Shown: one piece after another, positions 11,645-20,523 of the stretch | Layout: each line of letters starts with the position of its first letter | How positions within the stretch are numbered: the first letter of the stretch is position 1 | NCBI RefSeq assembly: GCF_030505195.1 | Contig: NZ_CP129672.1 | Coordinates: 3,692,501 to 3,756,500, forward strand | Length of the DNA: 64,000 nucleotides | Direction: 5' to 3' | DNA from: Comamonas testosteroni | Lineage (GTDB): Bacteria; Pseudomonadota; Gammaproteobacteria; Burkholderiales; Burkholderiaceae_C | Translations under genes and position numbers: made by a program | The notes under the pieces: generated by a model | Seen by the model: the letters and a program-made list of their open reading frames with translations, nothing else | Database searches by the model: none | What the model was told of the DNA's origin: nothing

Positions 11645-12262
11645 TCATACCAGATGGTGCCGGCGCGCAATTTCGCCCAGCTCAATCACAGAATCAACGC
11701 TGAGCTTGGTCTGAATATTGACCTTGTGCCCGCTCACTGTCTTGTTACTCAAACTCAGCCGGGCCGCAATTTCTGCATTGGAGAAACCTTCCGCCAGCAG
11801 CTTCAAGATCTGCAGCTCTCGGTCGGTCAGATCGTCCAGCCCGCCCTCCGCCTTCACCTTGCCCAGCAAAGGCATGGCGCTCTTGGGAAAGAAAACATAG
11901 CCGTCGGCAACCGTCTTGACCGCCTTGGTGAGCGTCTCAATGGATTCGCTCTTGCTGACAAAACCGCTTGCACCCGCTTGCAGGCAGCGCGTGGCATAGC
12001 TGTCTTTAGACTGCGAGGTAAACACCAGCACCCGCACATCCAGTTTCTCCCGGGTAATGCGCTTGAGCACGGTCAGCCCATCGAGCTTCTCCAGGCCAAT
12101 ATCCAGAATGACGATATCGGGCGTTAACGACTCAAACATGCGCAAGGCATCAATGCCGTCGGCAGTCTCACCGACGGTCTCAAAGCCAATGGGCAGCAGA
12201 GCCTGGCGAATGGCTTCGCAAATCAATGGATGATCATCAACGATCAGGACTTTCTTACGCAT
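11645..12262 (-). CDS. BvgA/EvgA-like response regulator (NarL/FixJ family)
   Basis: A 205-residue two-domain regulator. The receiver (1-120) has the acidic pair in LIVDDHP and phospho-acceptor Asp54 in DIVILDIGLEKLDG; the C-terminal LuxR-type helix-turn-helix carries LTDRELQILKLLAEGFSNAE and LSLSNKTVSGHKVNIQTKL. It is upstream of the BvgS-like kinase on the same strand, the order seen for bvgA-bvgS. The kinase's terminal Hpt is the expected phosphodonor. The adjacent fimbrial operon on the same strand is a plausible target, as in Bordetella, but no binding-site evidence is available. Confidence 0.93.
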   Translation of the reverse strand: MRKKVLIVDDHPLICEAIRQALLPIGFETVGETADGIDALRMFESLTPDIVILDIGLEKLDGLTVLKRITREKLDVRVLVFTSQSKDSYATRCLQAGASGFVSKSESIETLTKAVKTVADGYVFFPKSAMPLLGKVKAEGGLDDLTDRELQILKLLAEGFSNAEIAARLSLSNKTVSGHKVNIQTKLSVDSVIELGEIARRHHLV

Positions 12263-12571
12263 GGGACCACCGCAACCTTAAGAGGCGCCACTTTTTCTCA
12301 AGCGGCAGGGACAATGAGGTATTTAGCGACCAACTCCCCCAGCGATGGGGCAGCATCGAGTGAATCAGCCCAGGCTTTCAAAGATCACTCCATCTCTAAG
12401 GTTTGCACAGAACAGCCCCTTGGCTGCTGACCCTTGACGACATTTGCTGACATTCCCCATGCACCGCGGTGCGCCTGTTTTCATCCACCGATTCACACAG
12501 GCAAACGCAGCCATCCCTGATGCAATTAAAAGCCGGTGCTGCAGTAGCGCCATGCGGTGATTGCCATCAAC

Positions 12572-12596
12572 AATCGCCGCAAATGATGCGGCGATT
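12572..12596. repeat. Perfect 10-bp inverted repeat
   Basis: AATCGCCGCA (12572-12581), loop AATGA, TGCGGCGATT (12587-12596). There is no adjoining T-run on either strand, so it may be an operator or a processing structure rather than a terminator. Confidence 0.5.
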
Positions 12597-12941
12597 AGAT
12601 TGAAAAAAACACCGCATAGCCTCAAGGCAGCTCCCAATCGGTCCATAGCGGCCACGTCAGGGTGTGACAAGGCGCGCTCACAGCGGGCTTTGTCATTTGC
12701 ACGTTTGGAGAACATTTCAGAAATTGAGAGAACCTAACGGTTGATCTTTCGCAGTTCAAGTCGCTCACATTCGCATTGGCTCACCCCTGCTTTATCTCGC
12801 CCCACCCGCATTGCGCGCACTGGCTGCGGTTGCCTGCACACATCCGCCCAAGCATCACAAGCGTCGCATCCATTGGGTTCAGTGGCGTAACGTGGGCCGC
12901 TCTCCAGCTGCTTCAACGCCATCGTTCGTAGCACTTAAAAC

Positions 12942-13023
12942 AATAGCTGTCATCGCTTGTAAACAAAGGTTTCCAGATGTTTTTATATCTGAAAACCTTT
13001 GTAGTTAAGCCTTGGCAGCTATT
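12942..13023. repeat. Dispersed palindromic element, copy A
   Basis: The outer arms AATAGCTG...GCAGCTATT enclose a second inverted repeat, ACAAAGGTTT...AAACCTTTGT with CAGAT/ATCTG at the tip. It belongs to the recurrent AGCTGC/GCAGCT palindrome family also seen at 34621-34702 and 54954-55045. It lies just downstream of the adhesin gene and could end its transcript. Confidence 0.7.
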
Positions 13024-13059
13024 AAAAAAACTCAATCGCCAATCACATGGCCCTTGGGC

Positions 13060-14046
13060 TCAGTTGTATTCAAGAACGTAGTTCATCGTTGCATCGGCTT
13101 TGCCAACTTCGACTTTGCTATTGCCGATACGCTCATAGCCCGCAACGATGGGCAGGGTGTAGCGCTCTCCGCCAGACTCCGTGCGCAGCCAATCCATATT
13201 CAGCGCACTGCCAACGCTGAAGGGCAGATTCATGGAATTACTGGTCACTGCAATCTCGACACCCGTTGCACCGCCTGGCGTGAGATTGAGCCTGCCCGGG
13301 CCACTGTTGCTGCCCTCAAAATAAACCTTGACCGGCAACTTGGAGCCCGCAGGCGCGCCAGCACACACCACCTCCAGATTGAAGCTGCGCTTATTTTGTG
13401 CCAAATCTTGCGTATTCACCTTACCCAGTCGAATATTGGTCGTTGGGGCACCCGCGCAGCCAGAGAAATACTCGTTGGTGGTCACCAAAATGCTGCCGGT
13501 GGCAGATAAGGTCAGTGCCGTCCAATCATGGAATCTGGCGTAGAGGTTGAGATTCAGATTGATACTTCCAGTTCCAATTTTGTCTGCCGTGCGGATGAAA
13601 TCCACCTGGAAGTTAGTAATCGAGATAGCAAGCGGCGTTGAGTTTTGGTAGCTATCGTTCAAAGGAATCGTGCTCGGGGGGGTCCTCAGTGCCGTGATCC
13701 TTAAACCTACACCCGCCAGATTGGTGCTATAGACATCGGTGTACCCGGGCACCAGTGCAGCCCCACTCAGCCAATAAGCGATGCTCACCTTCGGCACAGT
13801 GTCGGACGGGCACCGAATGAGCTTGTTGTGGCCCGGCAGGTAGTAGCTCAGCGGCGCTCCCCCCATCGATTGACCAATCTTGACCAACTTGAGTTCTTGA
13901 CTTTGCGGAAACGTCAAGGTGCCGGTACGCGAAGCCGTGTCTGATACAGATTCCTCCTGCATCCAATAGCATTTGTCCCTGTTTTGAGCGCTGGCGCTCA
14001 GGGCCATGCACAGCGTTGCAGCGGTAAGAAGAAGTTTTTTAATCAC
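13060..14046 (-). CDS. Fimbrial tip adhesin-like protein
   Basis: A 328-residue secreted protein with a signal peptide (MIKKLLLTAATLCMALSASA). The C-terminal half looks like a pilin domain, with a cysteine pair (SGCAGAP... and LEVVCAGAP) and a beta-strand-like end (ATMNYVLEYN). The longer N-terminal domain would be the receptor-binding part, as in two-domain FimH-type adhesins. It is the last gene of the chaperone-usher operon. Its GTG start overlaps the usher stop by four bases (14043-14046), so the two are translationally coupled. The ligand is unknown. Confidence 0.8.
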   Translation of the reverse strand: MIKKLLLTAATLCMALSASAQNRDKCYWMQEESVSDTASRTGTLTFPQSQELKLVKIGQSMGGAPLSYYLPGHNKLIRCPSDTVPKVSIAYWLSGAALVPGYTDVYSTNLAGVGLRITALRTPPSTIPLNDSYQNSTPLAISITNFQVDFIRTADKIGTGSINLNLNLYARFHDWTALTLSATGSILVTTNEYFSGCAGAPTTNIRLGKVNTQDLAQNKRSFNLEVVCAGAPAGSKLPVKVYFEGSNSGPGRLNLTPGGATGVEIAVTSNSMNLPFSVGSALNMDWLRTESGGERYTLPIVAGYERIGNSKVEVGKADATMNYVLEYN

Positions 14047-16565
14047 AGGGGGGCTCCATGGTCAGCCTGAGCATTGCCGCAGGTAACGCTCACTTGGTCA
14101 TAGGTCAGGGCACTGTCCTTGGCCGGCAAGGTGTAGGGGGCTAAGCAGCTTTCATCGCCCCAGTGCACAGTCACCCAGCCGTCATCCTTGATGCCAAACA
14201 CCAGAGCGCGCGACTGGTTGTCAATCACCGCCAGCACGCTGCCCGAGTCATCTTCTACGCGGGCACCAAAAGGCAGTTTTTCGCCATTGACCTTGGCCAG
14301 AACAAACTGCACACGCCGGCCCGAAGATGCGTCAAAGCTGGCCTTGACCACGGCACCGCGCCGCGGCACAACGAACTGCGATGTTTCACGCATGTCCACG
14401 TCGGCACTCAGCGTCTGCGTGTCAATGCCGATGCTGTTGTAGCGGTAGGGCTGCGCATAACTTTCAATGGCGTAGCCAGACTTGTTGGTGCGAGAGACGG
14501 CGCCGTTCACGCCCACGCCCTCTACGCCGGGCACTTCCACCAGCACAAAGGTTTCGCCCACCGGCTGGCCAAAGGTGATACCGCCCGCATGCGCCACAAC
14601 CGAGCCAGAGGCAGACACATCCATGTGGCGCGATGCACCAGATTGCGAGTAGTTACCCGCCAGCTTGGCCGCCGGAGTATCCCAAAGCACACCAACGCCG
14701 CCAGAGCGCTGGCTGTCTGCCGAGCCGGCCTGCGCCGAGTAAGACAGCCGGTTGTCATCGTCCAGGTAGCCCGACACCCCAGCCTGCAGCATCTCGCGGC
14801 CGTTGCTCGACCGCGTCATCTGGCTGTACAGCCGCTGCGAGCGTGACCCCAGGGGAATACTCACGCCTACGGCAAGCTGGTTTTCAGGCTTGCGCGAAGA
14901 ATTGGTATTTTTCGTGCGCAATCCCGAGATGTTGAAGCTGATGCCTTTGTAGTTGCCGTTGTAGCCCAGCTGCGCACTCTGGGTTTTGCCCGCACGGTCG
15001 CGGTAGCTGGTTGCGCTCACACTGGCAAACAACGAGCCATAGCTGCCCAGTGGCTGATTCAGGTTCAGGTTGAGGCGGTTTTTGGGGCGGTTGCTGAAAA
15101 ACGGGTGCAGGTCAGAGTCGTTGCGCGCCTGGATATGCTCGCGCACCGTGCGATAGCCCGCGGTGGAATAAAGGTAGCCCGCCATGGTGAAGGCCGTGTT
15201 GGTGAGAGAAAGCGTCTTGGAGTACAGCAGGCGCGTACTCTGGCCCTTGGTAGTGTTGTGGCCATCGCCTCTTCGAGACTGGCTGTTGGTGACGTCCAGC
15301 GACACACCACCCAGTGCACTGTTCAAACCCAGCCCCAGGTTGAGGGCGCGGTAGCCGCTGGTGCTTAAAAAGCCGCCAGAAACCGTCAGATTGTTGGTGG
15401 CGCCATACACCGCTGTGGCCTGCAGCAGTTGGGGTGCCTTCAGGCCCTCGGCGTCGTACTTCCCCACTGACAGGCTGTACCGAAAGGCACCCTTGCGCAC
15501 CATCACCGGCAGGTGGGCGTAGGCTTGCGTGAATGTGCGCTTGCGGCCATCGGATTCAATGATCGTGACCTCAAGGTCGCCGTTGGAGCCACCGGGGTAA
15601 ATATCGCGAATCTCGAAAGCGCCCGGAGACACGGTGGTGGAGTAGATGACGTAACCGTTCTGGCGCACTTCAACCGTGGCGTGCGTTTCGGCAATGCCAT
15701 GCACCACTGGCGCATAACCGGCCTGGTCATCAGGCAGCATGCCAATGTCTGAGGCAATCTGAACCCCGCGAATGCGGCTGCTTTCAAAAATATCGCTGTG
15801 GGTATACAGCTGCCCGATGGCAAAACGGCCCTTGAGCAAAGTGACATCGCGCTCCACATAGGTGCGGTTGCTGGTAAAGCGGCGCGCGGCACCCGTGCTC
15901 TGGCTGAGAGATGCATCGTTGCGCAGGCGCCATGGGCCCATGTTCAAACCATTGCGCATTCCCAGATAGGCGTAGTCAAGGCTAAAACTGTCACCGCTGT
16001 TGCGGTTAACCGTCCACTGGTAGTTGCTGAAGGCTGCGGTCACGCCGTCATCCCACAGGGAGGGGTCCACGTAACCGCGCGAGTTACGGCGGATGTATGC
16101 CTGAGGCACACTGAGGTACAGCGCGAGCTTGGAGACATCCATGTCAACAACAGCCCCCTCGATGCGCGCCAGCGTGACGGCCTCATCGTCGCCGCTGCTT
16201 TGCGCCACGAGGCCTTCTTTTTGCAGCCGCTCAATGTCCACCCCCATCTCACGCAACAGGCCCACACTGAGCACCGGTTCAACCTCTGAGCGCTTGTCTG
16301 CCGCGCCAAAGGAAATGTTCTGGCGGCGTACCAGGCGCTGGTTCAGGTAAAGATCGACGATGTAGCTGCCAGGCAGCATGCCGTTGGACTTTTCGAAGAA
16401 ACGCAGATCCACATTCGCCCCCTTGTCTTTGAGGAACATGGGGTTGAACTGAATGGCGTTCGCGGGGGACACCCCCATCAGGCACACAGTTGCCAGACAA
16501 GGCAGGGACGCGCCTGTCTTCATCCAGATGCGCGGCCTTCTGGGCGTTTTATTGATTGTGCTCAT
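14043..16565 (-). CDS. Outer-membrane fimbrial usher (FimD/PapC family)
   Basis: An 840-residue usher with an extended signal peptide ending near SPANA, an N-terminal chaperone-binding domain (FNPMFLKDKGANVDLRFFEK), a large central beta-barrel with plug region, and a C-terminal domain with a cysteine pair (GDESCLAPYT...VSVTCGNA). Length and order match the FimD/PapC family. It translocates and assembles pilus subunits delivered by the periplasmic chaperone encoded upstream at 16667-17386. The adhesin gene follows with a 4-bp overlap. The frame is uninterrupted. Confidence 0.95.
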   Translation of the reverse strand: MSTINKTPRRPRIWMKTGASLPCLATVCLMGVSPANAIQFNPMFLKDKGANVDLRFFEKSNGMLPGSYIVDLYLNQRLVRRQNISFGAADKRSEVEPVLSVGLLREMGVDIERLQKEGLVAQSSGDDEAVTLARIEGAVVDMDVSKLALYLSVPQAYIRRNSRGYVDPSLWDDGVTAAFSNYQWTVNRNSGDSFSLDYAYLGMRNGLNMGPWRLRNDASLSQSTGAARRFTSNRTYVERDVTLLKGRFAIGQLYTHSDIFESSRIRGVQIASDIGMLPDDQAGYAPVVHGIAETHATVEVRQNGYVIYSTTVSPGAFEIRDIYPGGSNGDLEVTIIESDGRKRTFTQAYAHLPVMVRKGAFRYSLSVGKYDAEGLKAPQLLQATAVYGATNNLTVSGGFLSTSGYRALNLGLGLNSALGGVSLDVTNSQSRRGDGHNTTKGQSTRLLYSKTLSLTNTAFTMAGYLYSTAGYRTVREHIQARNDSDLHPFFSNRPKNRLNLNLNQPLGSYGSLFASVSATSYRDRAGKTQSAQLGYNGNYKGISFNISGLRTKNTNSSRKPENQLAVGVSIPLGSRSQRLYSQMTRSSNGREMLQAGVSGYLDDDNRLSYSAQAGSADSQRSGGVGVLWDTPAAKLAGNYSQSGASRHMDVSASGSVVAHAGGITFGQPVGETFVLVEVPGVEGVGVNGAVSRTNKSGYAIESYAQPYRYNSIGIDTQTLSADVDMRETSQFVVPRRGAVVKASFDASSGRRVQFVLAKVNGEKLPFGARVEDDSGSVLAVIDNQSRALVFGIKDDGWVTVHWGDESCLAPYTLPAKDSALTYDQVSVTCGNAQADHGAPL

Positions 16566-16666
16566 CGGTATGCATACAAGTAAGTGCCCGCCAGGGCGGT
16601 GCGTTCAGCGCGCAGAGGCAATTGCCGCATCAAGAGTGCGAAAGCAATAAGGCAGTGGATACAGCC

Positions 16667-17386
16667 TCAGAAACGAAGCAAGGCCTGGTGCTTGACCAGC
16701 CCCCCGTAGTCATTGATAGATTCCCAGTGCACCTGTGCATCACCACTGAGCGTGGCGGGCAGCTGTCTGAACGCCATGCGCTCGGTGCCCTGAGGCGCAA
16801 CCATGGAAGAAGCCACCTCATACTCTTTCTCATCAACAACGATGCTGACCTTGCCGAAAGAGACGTGGAACGCAGAGCCATTGCTGGCCAGCAGCACAGG
16901 AGAGCCCGAGGTCTTGTCGACACTCCAAGTCAGGTTGCGCGCAGCTTCGTCCGCTGTGCCCGGCAGATCTTTGGGGCGGTAGAACAGCTTCAGCCGCTGC
17001 CGGATAGCGATCTGCAGGCTGTTCTCAGACGTGCTGACCTGGGGAATTTCTTGAACGTTCAGCCACATTACGGACTCACGGTCCTGCGGCAGGCCAACGC
17101 CCTGATAGAAGATGCGCAGCGTCTGCTCTTTGCGGTGGCCCAGGCGGGCCAGCGATGGTGTGATGGCAAACGGGACATCGCTCTGCGCCTGATTGGGCAT
17201 AGCCTCAATCCACGACTGAATCATGATGTCATCGGTACCTTCATTGCGCACCTGAAGCGCGGCCTCTTGTTGCGTGGCGGGAAAAATAACCCTTGTTCCA
17301 CCAACCTGAATGCCAGCCATGCCTGTTGCGGCCTGCGCCCAAAATGCCAGCACCAGATATGTGCGTAAAAAGAATTTGATATTCAT
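16667..17386 (-). CDS. Periplasmic fimbrial chaperone (FimC/PapD family)
   Basis: A 239-residue Ig-fold pilus chaperone. The signal peptide begins MNIKFFLRTYLVLAFWAQ; the mature part starts IQVGGTRVIFPATQQEAALQ and includes the family signature region DRESVMWLNVQEIP and the basic cleft context IAIRQRLKLFYRP. It caps pilin subunits by donor-strand complementation before delivery to the usher. I use the ATG at 17386; a longer frame to 17506 would put a non-signal-like 40-residue extension, coded by a palindromic repeat, in front of the signal peptide. The 170 bp between fimA and this gene hold a 123-bp palindrome that could lower expression relative to the pilin. Confidence 0.93.
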   Translation of the reverse strand: MNIKFFLRTYLVLAFWAQAATGMAGIQVGGTRVIFPATQQEAALQVRNEGTDDIMIQSWIEAMPNQAQSDVPFAITPSLARLGHRKEQTLRIFYQGVGLPQDRESVMWLNVQEIPQVSTSENSLQIAIRQRLKLFYRPKDLPGTADEAARNLTWSVDKTSGSPVLLASNGSAFHVSFGKVSIVVDEKEYEVASSMVAPQGTERMAFRQLPATLSGDAQVHWESINDYGGLVKHQALLRF

Positions 17387-17413
17387 TAGCGGCTCGCTGA
17401 AACCTGGGGCATC

Positions 17414-17536
17414 AGAGCGGCCAACACCACCTGGCAAATCGCAGATTTGCGACTGAGACGAGACGTAAAGCCGCAGGCAGTACAGGCGTATGCCAAGGCG
17501 AAACAACGACGTATCAGAGGTGGTATTAGCGGCTCT
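17414..17536. repeat. 123-bp palindromic element inside the fimbrial operon
   Basis: Outer arms 17414-17432 (AGAGCGGCCAACACCACCT) and 17516-17536 match as inverted repeats at about 15 of 19 positions. Inside is a perfect 17-bp dyad GCAAATC-GCA-GATTTGC (17434-17450). ATTAGCGGCTC also recurs directly at 17385-17395 and 17525-17535. The position between major pilin and chaperone suggests a processing or attenuation structure, or an inserted miniature repeat. Confidence 0.7.
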
Positions 17537-17556
17537 GAAAGCCCCCTTGGCACGAC

Positions 17557-18138
17557 TTAGTCGTAAGTCAGAGTGAAAGGCAAAGTGCCGGCGGCTGCGC
17601 CTGCTTCGAGCGCGGCGCCGTTACCCACATACGAAGCGCTCATATTCATCGTGGCGGTGTATTTATTATTACCAGCAGTACCACCAGCAGCAGTAGTCAG
17701 GGCTGCGGAGTATTCCTTACTACTATCAGACAGGTTAATGAGCTGACCCGATCCGTCGTACAGACCAATACCCACACCAGTTGCGGCACCTATGGTTTTC
17801 AGAAGACTGTTATTGTTCGTGTCGAGACCCGAGCCAGAGGTGGGATCAAATTTGAACTTGACGGTTTTCAGGCCTGCGGAAGAGCTGCTGCAATCAAGCT
17901 CCATCTTAATCGTTGCGCCATTGACCTTATTACCGGCACCCGCAGTCTCAATGTCGCTTATTAAGACCCTGCCCAGATCCACTGGAACGCTGTTGCCGGT
18001 ACCCGCGCCTATCACCTTGCACGAACCAGAGATGATTTCACCGGTGAAATTAATGGTGCCATCAGGATCCGCCGCCATTGCGGTACTGGTCAATGCGCAT
18101 GCTGCGCAGGCAGCCATAATAGTCTTTAATTTATTCAT
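17557..18138 (-). CDS. Major fimbrial subunit (type 1 pilin family)
   Basis: A 193-residue pilin. The signal peptide MNKLKTIMAACAACALTSTA ends near AMA/ADPDG. The mature domain begins DGTINFTGEIISGSCKV, with a second cysteine in MELDCSSSSAG forming the usual disulfide, and ends PFTLTYD with the penultimate tyrosine of type 1 pilins. A strong GGAGG (complement of 18148-18152) precedes the ATG. It is first in the operon pilin-chaperone-usher-adhesin and is expected to be the most abundant product. Its leader is unusually AT-rich. Confidence 0.94.
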   Translation of the reverse strand: MNKLKTIMAACAACALTSTAMAADPDGTINFTGEIISGSCKVIGAGTGNSVPVDLGRVLISDIETAGAGNKVNGATIKMELDCSSSSAGLKTVKFKFDPTSGSGLDTNNNSLLKTIGAATGVGIGLYDGSGQLINLSDSSKEYSAALTTAAGGTAGNNKYTATMNMSASYVGNGAALEAGAAAGTLPFTLTYD

Positions 18139-18628
18139 GAGTTTAAACCTCCATAATATTCGCTGTTATTAGCGATCAGGAACTTTAATGCCATTAATCA
18201 AATAAATGAACAAGAAATTTCTTGATAAAAAGCGAGATCCCTCTTGAATCCATCTTATTAATAGGATTTAAAATATTACTTTTTTATAATCAGAAGAATA
18301 AATAGGAAAATAAATACCGTCAATCAATATAAAACAATATTCGAAATAATTTAAAACAGGCGCTTTACGCATTCATTCAATTGATTAGCATAATTTATGC
18401 CAGCAATTGAACATCACTCAAAAATAAAAATTAAACAGCGCAATATAAATATTGAATTAATATAAAAATTACATGCAGCGTGAGTGATTAATTTCACCGC
18501 CCGATATTTCTACAGGTGCTGCACGGCTTTCAACATATTTTCAAGAGCTGCGAATGAAATTTCGTACAACGAAACAATTTGCAGCATGAACACGCTTTCT
18601 GGCCGCAACTTGCCATGACGCATCCGAG
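18139..18628. other. AT-rich divergent leader between pilin and IclR-type gene
   Basis: About 490 bp without a gene. The stretch from about 18170 to 18500 is strikingly AT-rich, with many AATA/TTTA runs, in an otherwise GC-rich window. It must contain the fimbrial promoter and possibly sites for the BvgA-like regulator or a nucleoid silencer. No invertible-element end repeats or site-specific recombinase gene were found. Confidence 0.6.
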
Positions 18629-19627
18629 ATGCAATCAAACGCAGCCTCTGCACCAGCATTCGAAGACGATGCCCCCAACTCTGGTGATGGGCCTGAGCAC
18701 GCAATGCCCTCAACGGGCAGCGTGATTGCGGTCACCCGGGCCATGAAGGTGCTGGATGCTTTTGCGCTGGGAGAGTCTCACCTGACGCTGGCCGAGCTGA
18801 GCCGGCGCTGCCCATTGCACAAGACCACCGCACTGCGCATTGCACGCACGCTTGCACAGTCTGGATACCTGGTTCAGCGTGAAGACGGTGATTGGCGCCT
18901 GGGCCCTGCAGCAGGCTGGCTGGGAGCGCGTTACCAGGCTGGTTTTGATGTGCAAAACGTGCTGGAGCCCGCACTGCGCGCGCTCACCATGGACAGCGGA
19001 GAAAGCGCCGCCTTCTACGTCAGAGAAGGCAACGTCAGAACCTGCCTTGTGCGCGTGGAAGGGCCGCAAGCGCTGCGCCATCACGCACGGATGGGTGAAG
19101 GCCTGCCGCTGGACAAGGGGTCTCCAGGGCGCGTGATACCTGCTTTTTCTGGAGCGCCCGGCGAGCTCTATGAGGCCATACGCCAGCGTGGTTTTCACGG
19201 GTCGATTGGAGAACACGAGCAAGGCGTGGCAACCATTTCTGCACCCGTTTTTGGCAAGCACTGGCGGCTTCTGGGTTCCGTGTGCGTGTCGGGCCCGGCT
19301 TCACAACTGCTCGCGCAGGTTGCGCAGCCGCACAAAACACTGGCGCACGCGTTCCGCATCGCTGGAGAACAGTGCCAGTGTCATCAGCCCGCGCACGCGC
19401 AGCGCAGAGAACGCGGGCAGCTGTGCGTGGCGCCAATGCTGCTGAATCTGACGCGTCTGTATCCGCAGCTGAGTATCGACCTGTCGTTTGGCGACCGTAC
19501 AGTCGATCTGATCGAGGAGGGATTTGACCTGGCCATACGCATAGGCCCGCTGCATGGCATTCCTCTCAATGGCTTGCTCCCACTTCTTGCGGGCTCACTG
19601 GCCGGTCAGCGTGCGAGAAAGTCCTGA
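18629..19627 (+). CDS. IclR-family regulator fused in frame to a LysR fragment
   Basis: A 332-residue chimera. Residues about 30-255 form an IclR regulator: winged helix with [20 protein letters not shown] and [20 protein letters not shown], then the effector domain ([20 protein letters not shown]). From about residue 263 the frame runs into 47 residues ([20 protein letters not shown] onward) copied from the effector domain of the LysR gene at 6629-7597, and then an unrelated 24-residue tail. The IclR portion looks complete, so the DNA-binding protein may still work with a foreign extension. The 3' end overlaps mhpC by 22 bp on the opposite strand. Its target is unknown. Confidence 0.8.
   Translation: MQSNAASAPAFEDDAPNSGDGPEHAMPSTGSVIAVTRAMKVLDAFALGESHLTLAELSRRCPLHKTTALRIARTLAQSGYLVQREDGDWRLGPAAGWLGARYQAGFDVQNVLEPALRALTMDSGESAAFYVREGNVRTCLVRVEGPQALRHHARMGEGLPLDKGSPGRVIPAFSGAPGELYEAIRQRGFHGSIGEHEQGVATISAPVFGKHWRLLGSVCVSGPASQLLAQVAQPHKTLAHAFRIAGEQCQCHQPAHAQRRERGQLCVAPMLLNLTRLYPQLSIDLSFGDRTVDLIEEGFDLAIRIGPLHGIPLNGLLPLLAGSLAGQRARKS
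19415..19554 (+). repeat. 140-bp direct repeat, copy 2 (inside IclR-type gene)
   Basis: Matches 6944-7083 at 137 of 140 bases in direct orientation. Sequence on both sides is unrelated to the LysR gene. The copy keeps the LysR reading frame within the IclR frame. Confidence 0.95.
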
Positions 19628-20466
19628 ACCATATTGTTGAAGACTTCGGCGTGCTCCCACTGTGCCCAATGGCCGCACTGACTGAACACGTGGAACTCCG
19701 AGTTGGGAATGCCCCAGAGCAGGCGCAGGCCGATGTCCAATGGCACAAAGCGGTCGTCACGGCCCCAGATGATCAAGGTCCTGGCCTTGATTTCGGGCAG
19801 GCGCGCGCCGTAGTCGCTGAACTGCTTCGGGTTGATCTGGGCGCTCTTGACGAAGTTTTCGAGGTGATCACGGCGGGCCAGGATATTGCTCAGACGCTGC
19901 TGATAGAGCTCTTCGGTCAGGCTGCTGTTGTCGTACACAAACACATTCATCATGCGCTTGAGGTTCTCCACCGTGGGGTCGCGGTACAGCGCGCCGATGA
20001 GCTTGATGCCTTCGGCGGGCATGGGCACGAGGGCGCTGGGTCCGCCGGTGCCGCCGCCCATGAGGATGAGCTTGCCCACCATCTCGGGATGGGCCAGCGC
20101 AAAGCCCACGGCGCTATGACCGCCCATGGAGTTGCCGATGATGTGCACCTTGGCGATGTCCAGCGCGTCCAGCACGCCTTTGAGGCAGCGTGCGTTCAGA
20201 TCCGAGCGCGAGCCTGTGCTGACGATTGTGTCGCTTTTGCTCCAGCCGGGGCAGTCCAGCAAAATGACACGGTATCCCGCATTCACCAGCGGCTCGATAT
20301 TGCGGTGGAAGTTGGCCCAGCCGCTGGCGCCTGGGCCGGAGCCGTGCAGCATGACCACGACTTCGCTGCCGGAGCCGACATCGTTGTAGTGCAGCCTCAG
20401 GGGCTGTCCCGCTTCGGTGATCGTGACAAAGCGACTGCTGGAGGCTTGCGTGTTGGGGGCGTTCAT
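19606..20466 (-). CDS. mhpC: 2-hydroxy-6-oxonona-2,4-dienedioate hydrolase
   Basis: A 286-residue alpha/beta hydrolase of the MhpC/BphD family. It cleaves the meta-cleavage product of 2,3-dihydroxyphenylpropionate to 2-hydroxypenta-2,4-dienoate and succinate. Visible are the oxyanion segment [11 protein letters not shown], nucleophile Ser113 in GNSMGGHS, the acid in [10 protein letters not shown] and the histidine in CGHWAQWEH. The ATG at 20466 with CGGAG upstream is preferred over the GTG at 20493. It is the last gene of the mhp operon, after mhpE. Its 3' end meets the IclR/LysR chimera tail-to-tail with a 22-bp overlap. Confidence 0.93.
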   Translation of the reverse strand: MNAPNTQASSSRFVTITEAGQPLRLHYNDVGSGSEVVVMLHGSGPGASGWANFHRNIEPLVNAGYRVILLDCPGWSKSDTIVSTGSRSDLNARCLKGVLDALDIAKVHIIGNSMGGHSAVGFALAHPEMVGKLILMGGGTGGPSALVPMPAEGIKLIGALYRDPTVENLKRMMNVFVYDNSSLTEELYQQRLSNILARRDHLENFVKSAQINPKQFSDYGARLPEIKARTLIIWGRDDRFVPLDIGLRLLWGIPNSEFHVFSQCGHWAQWEHAEVFNNMVQDFLAR

Positions 20467-20523
20467 AAATGACTCCGTGAAGGCGGCAGCCACGGCTGGC
20501 TGACCGCAGGGATGGTGAAGAGG

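Larger units (their letters stand above)
12263..13059. other. 800-bp intergenic region between fimbrial and BvgAS-like operons
   Basis: No convincing gene: the best frame (minus strand, 12365-12715) has no family resemblance or ribosome-binding site. The region holds a perfect 10-bp hairpin at 12572-12596 and a dispersed palindrome at 12942-13023, and presumably the promoter of the response regulator. Confidence 0.5.

Noticed and set aside
12365..12715. 116-residue minus-strand frame in the gap between the fimbrial and BvgAS-like operons
   Set aside because: No family resemblance, no ribosome-binding site, and cysteine/methionine-rich composition unlike neighbours.
17387..17506. N-terminal extension of the fimbrial chaperone to 17506
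   Set aside because: The extra 40 residues are coded by a palindromic repeat and would bury the signal peptide; the ATG at 17386 begins a normal one.
18139..18628. Invertible fim switch
   Set aside because: No inverted repeat pair bounding a promoter segment and no FimB/FimE-type recombinase in the window.
6944..19554. Interpretation as an integrative element or prophage
   Set aside because: No integrase, relaxase, phage or att-type tRNA gene is present; only the short direct repeats and an IS remnant.
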